Part shown: in pieces, positions 1 to 7,967 of the stretch
Numbering within the stretch: position 1 is the stretch's first letter
Layout of the letters: the number at the start of each line of letters is the position of its first letter
DNA from: Alphaproteobacteria bacterium
GTDB lineage: Bacteria; Pseudomonadota; Alphaproteobacteria; UBA6615
NCBI GenBank assembly: GCA_013003285.1
Contig: JABDJY010000486.1
Coordinates: forward strand, 1-26,591
DNA length: 26,591 nucleotides
Direction of reading: 5' to 3'
Notes under the pieces: generated by a model
Seen by the model: only the letters and a program-made list of their open reading frames with translations
What the model was told of the DNA's origin: nothing
Database searches by the model: none
Program-made: the position numbers and the translations under genes

Positions 1-451
1 CCTCCGGGTAGATGACGATGGGCCGACCCTCGGCAACCCGCGCACGGGTTTGCGCCACCATTTGCTTCAACGCCGCGCTGCCGCCCGCACGATCGACGGC
101 GATGTGCCGCACGTGGCGCAGGCACCAGCCAAATACCGGGATCTGCGTTAGTTCCTTTTTCAAGACTACTGCCGGGTCGTGGACCAGGAGGTTTATCGCC
201 AGCGTGTCCCAGGCCGATTGATGTTTCATGGCCAGGATTACCGGGCCATCGGGGACCAGGTGTTGGCCCCGCACTTGGTAAGTAATGCCGACGGTTAGAC
301 GCAGAATGCCGAAGGCGCCTCGCACCCAGAATCGGCCATAGGCCAGAACCCATCGCGGCGGGCCGAGAAATAGGGGGAGGACGCCGATACCGAGCAAGGT
401 CGTCCAGCTATAGAACAGGATCGTAAAGGCGAGGGCGCGGACCGTTCTCAT
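1..451 (-). CDS. plsC: 1-acyl-sn-glycerol-3-phosphate acyltransferase (PlsC), C-terminus outside window
   Basis: An open frame runs from ATG at 451 to the left edge, giving 150 complete codons without a stop. The predicted enzyme transfers an acyl chain to lysophosphatidic acid to make phosphatidic acid at the inner membrane. The N-terminus is hydrophobic and membrane-associated. The acyltransferase H-x4-D motif is visible as HQSAWD near residue 77, followed by a lysine-rich KKEL segment and the VDR motif. The last visible residues, YPEG, are the start of the family's FPEGTR-type phosphate-binding motif, so the C-terminal half is simply cut off by the window. It lies 23 bases behind the YdcF-like gene and closes a ftsE-ftsX-ydcF-plsC run. 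No clear ribosome binding site is seen before the ATG. Confidence 0.9.
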   Translation of the reverse strand, partial: MRTVRALAFTILFYSWTTLLGIGVLPLFLGPPRWVLAYGRFWVRGAFGILRLTVGITYQVRGQHLVPDGPVILAMKHQSAWDTLAINLLVHDPAVVLKKELTQIPVFGWCLRHVRHIAVDRAGGSAALKQMVAQTRARVAEGRPIVIYPE

Positions 452-474
452 ATGGTGGCAAATCGAACTGTGAG

Positions 475-1092
475 CTACGACGTCAGGAACGTGCGCGCGC
501 GGGTGGCGAGGTATTTGGTGTACTCCGCCGTTAAAAGCCGGATCGTGCCGGGCCAGCGCCACCAATTCTCGAGATGAACGTTGGGCGGGTGCACGACCCG
601 TGGCGTAATTTTGGCATTAGGTAATGTTTCGCGGAATTCGACCAGGCTTCGCGGCATATGATAGTTGGCGGTTACGATATAAAGCGAGGTAAAGCCCTTG
701 GACTGCATCCAACGCGCCGTCTCGGTGGCGTTGCCAAAGGTGTTGTCGGCGTTGTGCCCCAGGGTGATGCAGCAATCCAGCGTTTTACCGTCGAGTTGCC
801 GGTTTTGCAGTAAGGCGGTCTTGTCCACCCCGCGATCAACGCCCGAAATAAAAAGCTGAGGCGCGTCGCCACGCGTAAACAATTCGAGGCCCAATTCCAA
901 CCGTCCACCGCCACCGGTTAGCACGACAATGGCATCGGCTTTGCTCTGGCTTTCGACGGAGGGTAATGCGCGTGGTATTTTATCCAAGAACAGGAAAAAT
1001 CCAACGCCCCACAGACCCCCGACCAGGATCAGCAAGCCCCCCAACTTGTTGAGGAACCCCCGAAATGGGTGCCGTTTTCTGCGGTGTCTCAT
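475..1092 (-). CDS. YdcF-like DUF218 membrane-anchored protein
   Basis: 205 residues. A basic N-terminus is followed by one hydrophobic segment (about residues 15-37) and then a DUF218/YdcF domain. Family motifs are visible: DAIVVLTGGGGR near residues 53-64, NTFGNATET in the middle and VTANYHMPRS near residue 145. The YdcF/SanA/ElyC family is tied to envelope and peptidoglycan or exopolysaccharide homeostasis, but its enzyme activity is not settled, so I give no specific reaction. The gene starts 10 bases after ftsX and is followed 23 bases later by plsC. This suggests one transcript with the cell-division ABC system. The single N-terminal anchor predicts a periplasm-facing domain. Family assignment is firm; function is unknown. 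Confidence 0.85.
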   Translation of the reverse strand: MRHRRKRHPFRGFLNKLGGLLILVGGLWGVGFFLFLDKIPRALPSVESQSKADAIVVLTGGGGRLELGLELFTRGDAPQLFISGVDRGVDKTALLQNRQLDGKTLDCCITLGHNADNTFGNATETARWMQSKGFTSLYIVTANYHMPRSLVEFRETLPNAKITPRVVHPPNVHLENWWRWPGTIRLLTAEYTKYLATRARTFLTS

Positions 1093-1102
1093 TCTTCTCG
1101 GT

Positions 1103-1975
1103 TCATGGCATTCCAGCCAGGGCTCGCAGCACGGTCAACCGGGCTGTCGCCATGGTGATGATTACGGCGGCAATGGGCACGGTCACCAGCAGGGGCCATT
1201 GTGTTGGAGAGAGAGTCGCTGACGGCAGGAGGGCGACATCGATACCGGCACTCATGGCTGTTAGCAGAGCGAGTACGATAATCGCGGCGACGCTGCCGAT
1301 AATGCCGCCGCGGATCCCCAGCATCATGGCCTGCATCTGAAACTGTCCGGCGATATAGGCATCTCGCGCGCCCATCACATGCAATAGGTTGATAATGGCC
1401 GCGTGTACCGCCAACCCGCTGCGGGTGGCGAAAATAATGGCGGCAATCGCGGTCAACCCGATCAAGCCCAGGATGGCGAAGGAAATCCATTCGACGGTGC
1501 GCGCCACACGGATGAGTTGCAACAACCAGACCCGATGATCGTCGACGATCACGCCCGGCGTGATCTTTGCGAGCCGGCCGGTCAGCAGATTGACGTCGAA
1601 GGTGGCGCCGGCGTCGGTCTCGACGTCGATCACGGCGGGCAGGGGAAGCTCGAGATCGGCATCCAAGGCGCCGAGCCAGGGCTCGACCAGAGCGCGGGTG
1701 GCCTCGGCGCTTAAGGCTTCGGCCTTCGCAATGCCCGGCGTTTCAACGAGCGTATCGACCAGCCGCGCCAGGGCTTTCGGCTGTGCTTGATCGGCCGGTA
1801 CCTGTACCGTGATACGGCCGGTCAGGCTGGTGTCCCAGCGGTCGATTGCGCCGCCGACCGCCGTGGCAGCGGCGAGCGCCAACGCACCGAGAAACACCAT
1901 CAGCGCGACGATCCAGGGCACGAACCGGGTCGCCTGGTCGCGCTCGAATGGCAAATCTGCGCGAAACCGCATCAC
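1103..1975 (-). CDS. ftsX: Cell division protein FtsX, ABC transporter permease-like subunit
   Basis: 290 residues with the FtsX layout: a cytoplasmic N-terminus, one transmembrane helix (about residues 20-42), a periplasmic domain of about 120 residues, then three C-terminal transmembrane helices (starting near 165, 215 and 260). With FtsE it forms the complex that couples division to activation of periplasmic peptidoglycan hydrolases. The start overlaps the ftsE stop. A GTG at 1975 and an ATG at 1972 are both usable, preceded by a GGAGG-type ribosome binding site inside the ftsE 3' end (7 bases before the GTG, 10 before the ATG). The overlap implies translational coupling with ftsE. The sequence is diverged, as is usual for FtsX; topology and the ftsE neighbour carry the call. 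Confidence 0.93.
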   Translation of the reverse strand: MMRFRADLPFERDQATRFVPWIVALMVFLGALALAAATAVGGAIDRWDTSLTGRITVQVPADQAQPKALARLVDTLVETPGIAKAEALSAEATRALVEPWLGALDADLELPLPAVIDVETDAGATFDVNLLTGRLAKITPGVIVDDHRVWLLQLIRVARTVEWISFAILGLIGLTAIAAIIFATRSGLAVHAAIINLLHVMGARDAYIAGQFQMQAMMLGIRGGIIGSVAAIIVLALLTAMSAGIDVALLPSATLSPTQWPLLVTVPIAAVIITMATARLTVLRALAGMP

Positions 1976-2661
1976 GAGACCGCCTCCAAACGCTCGGTGC
2001 GCCCGGCCACTACATCGAGCTCGCCATCGTTGAGCCGCAGCACCGGGTGGCCGAATTTCTGTAGCAGGGCCTCGTTATGGGTGGCGATGACGATGGTTGT
2101 CCCGGTCTTGTTGAGCTCTTCGAACAAATACATCAATCGGAGCGCAATTCGATCGTCGACATTTCCGGTTGGTTCATCGGCGAGCAGCAAGCGCGGACGA
2201 TTTATGATTGCCCGGGCAATCGCAACGCGCTGTTGCTGGCCGCCGGACAAGGTCGGTGGTTTGGCATCCAAATGGTCGCCCAAACCCACCCATACGAGGA
2301 GTTCGCGAACATGGGCGTCGATAGTTGATTGTTTGACGTTGGCCACGCGCAGCGGCAGGGCGACATTTTCGACGGCGCTCAGATGGTCGATTAAACGGAA
2401 TTCCTGGAAAACGACGCCAATTTGGCGGCGCAGTTCGGGCAGCTCGGAGCGTGGCGTCAGCGAAATGTCATGGCCCAGTAAATGCACCAGCCCGCGGGTC
2501 GGCCGTAGCGCTAAATACATTAATTTGAGAAGCGTCGTTTTGCCGGCGCCGCTGGGGCCGGTCAGGAAGTGGATCGAGCCGGGTTCGAGCGCGAAATTTA
2601 TATCGCGAAGAATTTCCGGTCCGATACCGTAGCGCATTCCGACGTTTTCAAAACGCAACAC
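1972..2661 (-). CDS. ftsE: Cell division ATP-binding protein FtsE
   Basis: This is the ABC ATPase of the FtsEX complex. Counting from the upstream GTG at 2670, Walker A is GPSGAGKT (residues 38-45), the signature is LSGGQQQR (141-148) and Walker B is LLLADEP (161-167), followed by the H-loop in IATHNE. I prefer the GTG at 2661, which gives the family-typical beginning LRFENVGMRY. A GGGAG ribosome binding site lies 11 bases before that GTG but only 2 bases before the 2670 GTG. From 2661 the protein is 229 residues, normal for FtsE. It is the first gene of a minus-strand run with ftsX, a ydcF-like gene and plsC, and is divergent from the zinc-ribbon gene at 2939. Confidence 0.96.
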   Translation of the reverse strand: MLRFENVGMRYGIGPEILRDINFALEPGSIHFLTGPSGAGKTTLLKLMYLALRPTRGLVHLLGHDISLTPRSELPELRRQIGVVFQEFRLIDHLSAVENVALPLRVANVKQSTIDAHVRELLVWVGLGDHLDAKPPTLSGGQQQRVAIARAIINRPRLLLADEPTGNVDDRIALRLMYLFEELNKTGTTIVIATHNEALLQKFGHPVLRLNDGELDVVAGRTERLEAVS

Positions 2662-2670
2662 GGCAATCAC

Positions 2671-2938
2671 GGCTCCCTATTCTGCTGGCGTTGGAGGCCG
2701 TGCGATCTTAGCCAATTAGACCGACTCGGAGCTTCCATCAGAATCAAATTGGCACGTCACCAAGCTACGGTAAAGCCAGTGGATACGGCGATATGTGCTT
2801 CGATTGGGAGGGCGGTCGGTGTACCGAAAATTTTGGCCCTTGCGGCGCAGGATGATTTGATCGAAATTCCTACCAACGCGACGGAGTCGCGCGGCGCGTA
2901 AGGGCGTGTTGCGTGATACGCAGCTTGACGGAACGTCT
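2671..2938. other. Divergent intergenic region between ftsE and the zinc-ribbon gene
   Basis: These 268 bases are the largest gap in the window and should carry promoters for both flanking operons. I find no convincing coding frame. A perfect 6-base stem with a 3-base loop (CGCGAC, GGA, GTCGCG) lies at 2877-2891, shortly before the zinc-ribbon gene, with no T-run after it. I could not pick -35/-10 boxes with confidence. Confidence 0.5.
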
Positions 2939-3616
2939 ATGATTCTCGGTTGCCCAGAGTGCAATACCCGATTTGCCATTGATGCGCAGGCGCTGCGGCC
3001 CGATGGGCGGCGCGTTAAATGCGGTAAGTGCGAACATGTCTGGTTCGAGGAACCGCCGTCGCCTAGCGCAGCTGAACCGATCAGCGTCACGCCGTTGGAA
3101 CCGGAAGAGCAATCCTCGATCCCGACGCCCAACTTGCCGGCCCTCACTCGGGCGGACCAGAAGCGCACGGCCGGAGCCGCCTGGGTACTGGTTGTTTTCT
3201 TACTGGTCGTCGTGGGGGCGCTGGCCTGGTTCGGCCGTGAATCGATCGCCCGGGCCTGGCCGATGGTAGAAACGATTTATGCCGCCGTTGGCATCAACGC
3301 TTTTCCGCAACCCGGTGACGGATTCAGCATTGAATTCGGAATGAAGCGGGTTGGTGAGACGATGCTGCAAATCAGCGGAGAGGTGATCAACAGCTCCAAC
3401 GAGAGCCTTATCACCCCGCCGATCTACGCAATTTTTGAGGGGGCGCCGGAGGTAGAGGGCGCCAAGGGCGAAATATTGGAGTCTTGGCAGATTCCCGTCG
3501 ACGCTAAGGTGTTGGGCCCTGGCGAGAAGGTACCTTTTTTCGCAGAATCCGACCCGTTCCCCGAAAATACCGCGAACGTTAGTGTTTTGTTTACTAATCC
3601 TGCCGACAATCAATAA
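2939..3616 (+). CDS. MJ0042-type zinc-ribbon protein with one transmembrane helix and a DUF3426-like domain
   Basis: 225 residues from ATG 2939, chosen because the zinc ribbon normally begins at the very N-terminus; a GTG at 2906 would add 11 residues. The MJ0042 ribbon has Cys5-x2-Cys8 and Cys28-x2-Cys31, with the usual VW-F sequence after it. A proline- and glutamate-rich linker (about 38-70) leads to a transmembrane helix (about 80-98). The C-terminal domain of about 125 residues resembles DUF3426, presumably outside the membrane. The molecular role is not known. The gene is divergent from ftsEX, an arrangement I recall as common in Alphaproteobacteria. Its cytoplasmic ribbon and external domain would suit a signalling or scaffolding protein, but that is inference. 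Confidence 0.85.
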   Translation: MILGCPECNTRFAIDAQALRPDGRRVKCGKCEHVWFEEPPSPSAAEPISVTPLEPEEQSSIPTPNLPALTRADQKRTAGAAWVLVVFLLVVVGALAWFGRESIARAWPMVETIYAAVGINAFPQPGDGFSIEFGMKRVGETMLQISGEVINSSNESLITPPIYAIFEGAPEVEGAKGEILESWQIPVDAKVLGPGEKVPFFAESDPFPENTANVSVLFTNPADNQ

Positions 3617-3713
3617 ACCGTTGAACGGGGCGATTCGCGCCTAAATCTGACCAATTTTGCCAGGCTAGATACGGTTAATTCACGCAATCAGGTAGGCGGC
3701 GTGGTGATTTATA

Positions 3714-3738
3714 GTGGCGCCATGACGCAAGGTGCCAC
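3714..3738 (+). repeat. Imperfect inverted repeat in the cpdR-like gene leader
   Basis: Arms GTGGCGCC (3714-3721) and GGTGCCAC (3731-3738) pair over 8 positions, one of them a G-T wobble, around a 9-base loop. It lies 28 bases upstream of the GTG start and just before the purine-rich ribosome binding site. A TATAGT hexamer overlaps its left edge (3710-3715), so it could be an operator or an RNA stem in the leader. No T-run follows, which argues against a terminator. Confidence 0.4.
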
Positions 3739-3765
3739 GACTTCGGGGGAGGAGGATCACAGTCT

Positions 3766-4146
3766 GTGGCACGGGTTTTAATTGCAGAAGATGACACAGC
3801 GGTAAGGGAATTCGTCAGCCGGGCATTAGTCCATGGTGGTCATGAGGTGGCGACCGCGAGCGACGGTTTGGAAGCCCTCGATGTATTGGACGGGACAAAT
3901 TTCGATCTGTTGGTGACCGACATTGTTATGCCCAATCTCGACGGTATCGCCTTAGCGCTTAAAGTCGCCCGGGACTATCCGCTCATGCCGGTTCTATTGA
4001 TGACCGGTTATGCCGCCGAGCGGCAGCGGGCGCATAACCTCGACGTGCTGATCCATGATGTCATCACAAAGCCATTTACGTTGAATGAGATCTGCGAAGC
4101 GGCCGAGGAAGCTCTCGCGGCCCGCAAGGTGTTAACGACGCACTAG
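3766..4146 (+). CDS. cpdR: CpdR-like single-domain response regulator
   Basis: 126 residues that are one receiver domain without an output domain. The acidic pocket is E8-D9-D10, the phospho-acceptor is D52 in TDIVMP, and T80 and K102 (in TKPF) complete the active site. The opening MARVLIAEDD and the overall length match CpdR, which in Caulobacter controls ClpXP-dependent proteolysis of cell-cycle proteins when unphosphorylated. The start is a GTG preceded by a strong GGGGGAGGAGGA ribosome binding site about 10 bases upstream. No histidine kinase or phosphotransferase gene is nearby, as is usual for cpdR. The stop codon interlocks with that of the convergent DUF4175 gene (shared CTAG). Assignment to CpdR rather than another orphan receiver rests on overall resemblance. 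Confidence 0.82.
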   Translation: MARVLIAEDDTAVREFVSRALVHGGHEVATASDGLEALDVLDGTNFDLLVTDIVMPNLDGIALALKVARDYPLMPVLLMTGYAAERQRAHNLDVLIHDVITKPFTLNEICEAAEEALAARKVLTTH

Positions 4147-6626
4147 AAACGTCGTAGCAATCGCAGGAAATATTCGATCTCGGTGGGCGACCGGCCTTGC
4201 TCGCGCAGGCGCTCACGCAGAGCCTTCTGAATTTCCAAGACCCGTTCGGCGCCGACCGTGCCCTCGATATTTTGTCGCCGTCCATCGGTCGCGAAGCCTT
4301 CGCTGCCATCGCGTGGTCGAAGTCGCCGGCCCAGCGGATCGCGGTCGTTTTGACCGGGCATCTGCATAAATCCTTGGCCTGGCGCCAGTCCCTGCCCGGG
4401 ACCGGGCTGCATTTGCGACGCCATGCTGCGGCCAGCCTGGCGCAATTCTTCAAGTGCCTGCGCTTGGGACGATAGGGCAGACGGCGTTTGGCCCTGGCTG
4501 AGCGCGCCTTCCGCATCGCGCATGGCGCGTTCGGCATCGCCGAGATTCTGCGGGATTTGCCCGGTACGCTCACCTAACATACGCATCAACTCGCCCAATT
4601 GCCGGCGCAGGGCATTTTGCTCCGCGGCGTCCGCCGCCGACTGTTCGGGGGTTTCTGCACCTTGCTGACGCCGCCGGAATGTCTGGTCATAAAGTTCCTG
4701 CTGGCGGCGCACGATATTTTGTAGCTCGCGCAGCATCTCTTCGCCCTCGGAGGGCTGCTGCTGGTTGGCGAGTGGTTGATTCTGCAAGTTTTCCAGCAAT
4801 TGCTGAAGCTCGCTTAATAATTGCTGCGCCGCCTCCCGGTCGCCGCTGCGCGCACGCTGTTCCAGCTCGTCGAGAATTTGCTGCAACGTCTCGTTATCGA
4901 TCGTATTGTTGGGATCGGCTTGGGGTAGGTTGGCGGTATCGAGATTTTGCAGTTGTTGCTGCAAATTTTCCGCGAGGGCTTGCAGGAACCGGTCGAGCGC
5001 CTCGCGCAATTCTTCCATCAATTGCGCGATTTCGGTCTCGTCGGCGTCGCGTGTCAGCGCTTCTTGCAGGCGTTGTTGCGCCTCGCGTAAATCGCGTTCG
5101 GCCAGCGACAGAGTCCCGTCTTCCACTCGTAGCGCGGTTTCCCACAGCAGCAGTTGGACCGACTCGATGGCATCCGCTTCGCCATTGTGGACCAGCCGCG
5201 AACGGGCGGACATCAGACCCAGGAACACGGTCGTATCGTTACCGTATTGATCAGGCCGGGCGGCGATGCCGTGCAATTCACGCGCAATCCGCAGCCGCTG
5301 GTTGCTTGCCAGTGATAGCGCGCGGCGCTGGGCGATGATGGCCCGCGCGACCGGGTGGTTGAACACGCGTTCGGGCAATTTCACCGAAAGTCGATCGGAG
5401 CGCCCTTCCTGGCCCGGACCGTCGGTGGCGACAAGCTGGACAGATACGTCGAGCCCGGCCCACGGGTGGGCGGTCAGATCGCTGAAGCTCGCGCCTTCGC
5501 CGTCGCGCGGATTGCCGATGGGTGGCGGCAAGTCGACGGTAAGCGGTTTTGAACCAATGGTGCCCGCCCCCGAGGGGCCGAAGATCTCGGCATGAACGGA
5601 GACAACGCCGTAATCATCCAAGGTGCGGTAGGCAATCCGCAGTGAGCTTCGCCGACTGACTTCGGGCGGGTCGGCGAAGGTTATTTCGGGCGCTTGATCT
5701 TGCGCGATGTCGAAAGCCCAACTGCCCAGGGTCTTGCCTGATTGGACAACGGTAACGGTGCGAATGCCAGCTTCGTCGAGCGGCACATCGACCCGCCAGG
5801 CGCCTTCGCCGGCTGCTTCAAGATCGTTGGTGGTCTCTCCAATGATCAATTTTGGTGTGCCGCTGCCCTTGTTCACCAAGGCCAACAACCGACTGCCAAC
5901 GGGCACTTCGACCGCCACGCCGGGCGCGGTGGTATCGATGGCTGCCAGGTCGGCCGAGGCCAATAGCCGCGGCGGTAGATCGGTGTAAGACGGTGGCGTG
6001 ACCCACATTTCCAGGCTCGCCGCTGGCGCTGACGTAAAGCCCTGCAGGTCGGGTGTGACGGCGCGGACCAGTCGTCGCTCCGCATCACCGCCGGCCAGTG
6101 TAACGCCGATGATAATGGCGATACCAATGGCCAGACGCAGCGCATGGGGGTCGCGCCGGGCCAATCCGGGCCGCGGCAGGCGGACTCGCAAATTCTTTAC
6201 CGTGGCGACGGCGCGGGCCAAATGAATTTGCCACAGGGCCACAGTCCCAGGGTCCTGGTCGTTGCCAGTCGGCATATCGATTAAGGCGGTCAGCGGGCGG
6301 TGGTCGATGCCGCTATCTTGTTCCAACCGCCGTTCGGCGTCTGCCGTGCGCGGTAGCCGGATATCCCGTACGGCCACCCACAGCGCCCAAAGCAAGGCGA
6401 TCGCGTTGACAACAAGAACCAGCGCATGCAGCCAGCCCGGTAAAAGCGGTAGGACATCGAACAGGACCAGGGCGGCGAATATGCCGGCGACACCAAGAAT
6501 TGGCCACAGGTTTGGCCACAGCGCTTCCCATAGCAGCGCCAGGCGGGCCAACATCAGGCGACGGCCGACACCGGGTATGCGGGTCATGAGCCGGTTACGG
6601 GCGTTCTTGCGTACGGACTCTGTCAA
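4143..6626 (-). CDS. TIGR02302/DUF4175 family large membrane protein with Gln-rich coiled-coil C-terminus
   Basis: About 827 residues. Two hydrophobic helices lie near the N-terminus (roughly 36-86) and a third near 165-185. A long beta-rich central region follows, then a Gln/Glu/Leu-rich region of more than 200 residues that looks like coiled coil (LQQQLQNLD, QQLLSELQQLLENLQ). The last part is Gly/Pro/Gln/Met-rich and ends in an ExLREQGRSPxExxYFLRLLRRF tail. The family is typical of Alphaproteobacteria and has no known function. The open frame extends to an ATG at 6683 that overlaps lysA by 34 bases. I prefer TTG at 6626, because AGAGGTGG lies 7 bases before it (6634-6641), just after the lysA stop. 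The gene ends inside the cpdR stop codon on the other strand. Confidence 0.85.
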   Translation of the reverse strand: MTESVRKNARNRLMTRIPGVGRRLMLARLALLWEALWPNLWPILGVAGIFAALVLFDVLPLLPGWLHALVLVVNAIALLWALWVAVRDIRLPRTADAERRLEQDSGIDHRPLTALIDMPTGNDQDPGTVALWQIHLARAVATVKNLRVRLPRPGLARRDPHALRLAIGIAIIIGVTLAGGDAERRLVRAVTPDLQGFTSAPAASLEMWVTPPSYTDLPPRLLASADLAAIDTTAPGVAVEVPVGSRLLALVNKGSGTPKLIIGETTNDLEAAGEGAWRVDVPLDEAGIRTVTVVQSGKTLGSWAFDIAQDQAPEITFADPPEVSRRSSLRIAYRTLDDYGVVSVHAEIFGPSGAGTIGSKPLTVDLPPPIGNPRDGEGASFSDLTAHPWAGLDVSVQLVATDGPGQEGRSDRLSVKLPERVFNHPVARAIIAQRRALSLASNQRLRIARELHGIAARPDQYGNDTTVFLGLMSARSRLVHNGEADAIESVQLLLWETALRVEDGTLSLAERDLREAQQRLQEALTRDADETEIAQLMEELREALDRFLQALAENLQQQLQNLDTANLPQADPNNTIDNETLQQILDELEQRARSGDREAAQQLLSELQQLLENLQNQPLANQQQPSEGEEMLRELQNIVRRQQELYDQTFRRRQQGAETPEQSAADAAEQNALRRQLGELMRMLGERTGQIPQNLGDAERAMRDAEGALSQGQTPSALSSQAQALEELRQAGRSMASQMQPGPGQGLAPGQGFMQMPGQNDRDPLGRRLRPRDGSEGFATDGRRQNIEGTVGAERVLEIQKALRERLREQGRSPTEIEYFLRLLRRF

Positions 6627-6633
6627 ATCTCGG

Positions 6634-6641
6634 CCACCTCT
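6634..6641 (-). promoter_or_regulatory. Ribosome binding site that favours the TTG start of the DUF4175 gene
   Basis: AGAGGTGG on the minus strand lies between the lysA stop (6650-6652) and the in-frame TTG at 6624-6626, with a 7-base spacer. The upstream ATG at 6683 has no comparable site and would start inside lysA. Confidence 0.6.
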
Positions 6642-6649
6642 CGGTTGGA

Positions 6650-7954
6650 CTATGATTGACCTGTTCGCTCCTGGCTCTGCCAACTGGCAAACCGCTCGCG
6701 GTCGAGCTGTTGCTCAAGGGTTTCGCGCGGCCGCACAACTGCGTAGTCGCCGCCATTAACCAAAACCTCAGGCACCAACGGACGGCTATTGTAACCCGAA
6801 GACATCACTGCGCCATAGGCGCCGGTGTCACGAATCACGAGAAGTTCACCGGCCGGTAAATCGCGTAGTGCGTGGGCGGTGGCGAAGGTGTCGCCGGTTT
6901 CGCACACGGGACCGACAATATCGGCCTCGCGCAATGTCGCTCCGGCCTCGCGCAACGTCGCTCCGGACGCCGGTTCGCGCACTTGTTGGATGGCGTGGGC
7001 GGCGCCGTACAGGGCCGGGCGCATCAAATCGTTCATGGCCGCATCGACGATGACGAAACGGCGCTCGCCGGTATTCTTCACAAAGATGATGCGGGTCAGC
7101 AACACGCCGGCGTGGCCGGTCAGGTAGCGGCCGGGCTCGAATATCAAATCGCAATCCAGATCGCCGACCGTGTCGGCCACCATGGCGGCGTATTCAGCCG
7201 GGGTGGGCACATCCTCGCCGTCATAGGCGATGCCAAGCCCGCCGCCCAGGTCGAGGCGGCTGATTGCCACCCCGTCGGCGCGGAGTTGGCGGGTAAGTTC
7301 CGCGACATGGCCAAACGCGGTGCGGAAGGGTTGAATATCGGTCAATTGGCTGCCGATATGCACCGCGATGGATACCGGTGTGACGCCGGGCAGGGAGGCA
7401 GCAAAGGCGAACGCCTCGCCGGCCTGGGCGATATCGATGCCGAACTTGTCTTCCTTGCGCCCGGTCGAAATTTTGTGATGGGTCGACGCATCGACGTCCG
7501 GGTTCACGCGAATGGCGATCTCGACCTCGGCACTTTTGCTCACCGCAACTTCCGACAGCGCCGCCAATTCGGGCAGGGATTCGACGTTGAACTGCAGAAT
7601 GCCGGCATTGATGCCAGCGGCCAGTTCCGCGCGGGTCTTGCCGACCCCCGAATAGACGATGCGTGTGGCCGGTATGCCGGCCGCCAGGGCGCGGGCCAGC
7701 TCGCCGTCAGAGACCACGTCGGCGCCGGCGCCAAGATCGGCGAAGGTGCGCAGCACGGCCAGGTTCGAATTCGCCTTCATGGCGTAGCAGACCTGCGCCC
7801 GCTGGCCCGCGAAAGCTTCGACGAAACGTTGGTATGCCTCGGTCATGGCGGCGACCGAATAGACATAGGTGGGTGTCCCCACATCGGCGGCGATTGCCGA
7901 CAGGGCGATGTCTTCGGCGTGTAACTCGCCGTTCTTGTAGGTGAACGCAGTCAT
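6650..7954 (-). CDS. lysA: Diaminopimelate decarboxylase
   Basis: 434 residues. It decarboxylates meso-diaminopimelate to L-lysine in the cytoplasm using pyridoxal phosphate. The PLP lysine is K60 in YAMKANSN. Other family elements are HIGSQ, LDLGGGLGI, the EPGRYL segment, CETGDTFA and the GAYGAVMSSGYNSRP region near the C-terminus, so all main active-site blocks are present. An unusual point is a direct duplication of seven residues (SGATLRE, then AGATLRE, residues 330-343) just before the conserved DIVGPVCE block. It follows the lptM lipoprotein gene by 13 bases, as in other proteobacteria, and probably shares a transcript with argH upstream and the DUF4175 gene downstream. The ribosome binding site before the ATG is weak. 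Confidence 0.97.
   Translation of the reverse strand: MTAFTYKNGELHAEDIALSAIAADVGTPTYVYSVAAMTEAYQRFVEAFAGQRAQVCYAMKANSNLAVLRTFADLGAGADVVSDGELARALAAGIPATRIVYSGVGKTRAELAAGINAGILQFNVESLPELAALSEVAVSKSAEVEIAIRVNPDVDASTHHKISTGRKEDKFGIDIAQAGEAFAFAASLPGVTPVSIAVHIGSQLTDIQPFRTAFGHVAELTRQLRADGVAISRLDLGGGLGIAYDGEDVPTPAEYAAMVADTVGDLDCDLIFEPGRYLTGHAGVLLTRIIFVKNTGERRFVIVDAAMNDLMRPALYGAAHAIQQVREPASGATLREAGATLREADIVGPVCETGDTFATAHALRDLPAGELLVIRDTGAYGAVMSSGYNSRPLVPEVLVNGGDYAVVRPRETLEQQLDRERFASWQSQERTGQS
6926..6967. repeat. 21-bp in-frame tandem duplication within lysA
   Basis: Two adjacent 21-base units, 6926-6946 and 6947-6967, differ at only two positions. On the coding strand they encode AGATLRE and SGATLRE. 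The phase is exactly seven codons, so the reading frame is kept. Confidence 0.9.
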
Positions 7955-7967
7955 GATGGTAGCGCTT

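Noticed and set aside
1787..2632. Open frame of 281 codons on the plus strand over ftsX and ftsE
   Set aside because: Antisense shadow of well-supported genes; the translation is Arg/Ser-rich with no family features.
3672..3690. Possible CtrA box (TTAA-N7-TTAA) upstream of the cpdR-like gene
   Set aside because: The second half reads AATC, not TTAA, so the match is too poor.
4679..5338. Open frame of 219 codons on the plus strand over the DUF4175 gene
   Set aside because: Arg/Ala-rich translation typical of a shadow frame of Gln-rich coding sequence; no domain and no ribosome binding site seen.
6872..7924. Long open frame of 350 codons on the plus strand, antisense to lysA
   Set aside because: It mirrors lysA in a GC-rich codon context, has no recognisable domain or good start, and lysA is certain on the other strand.
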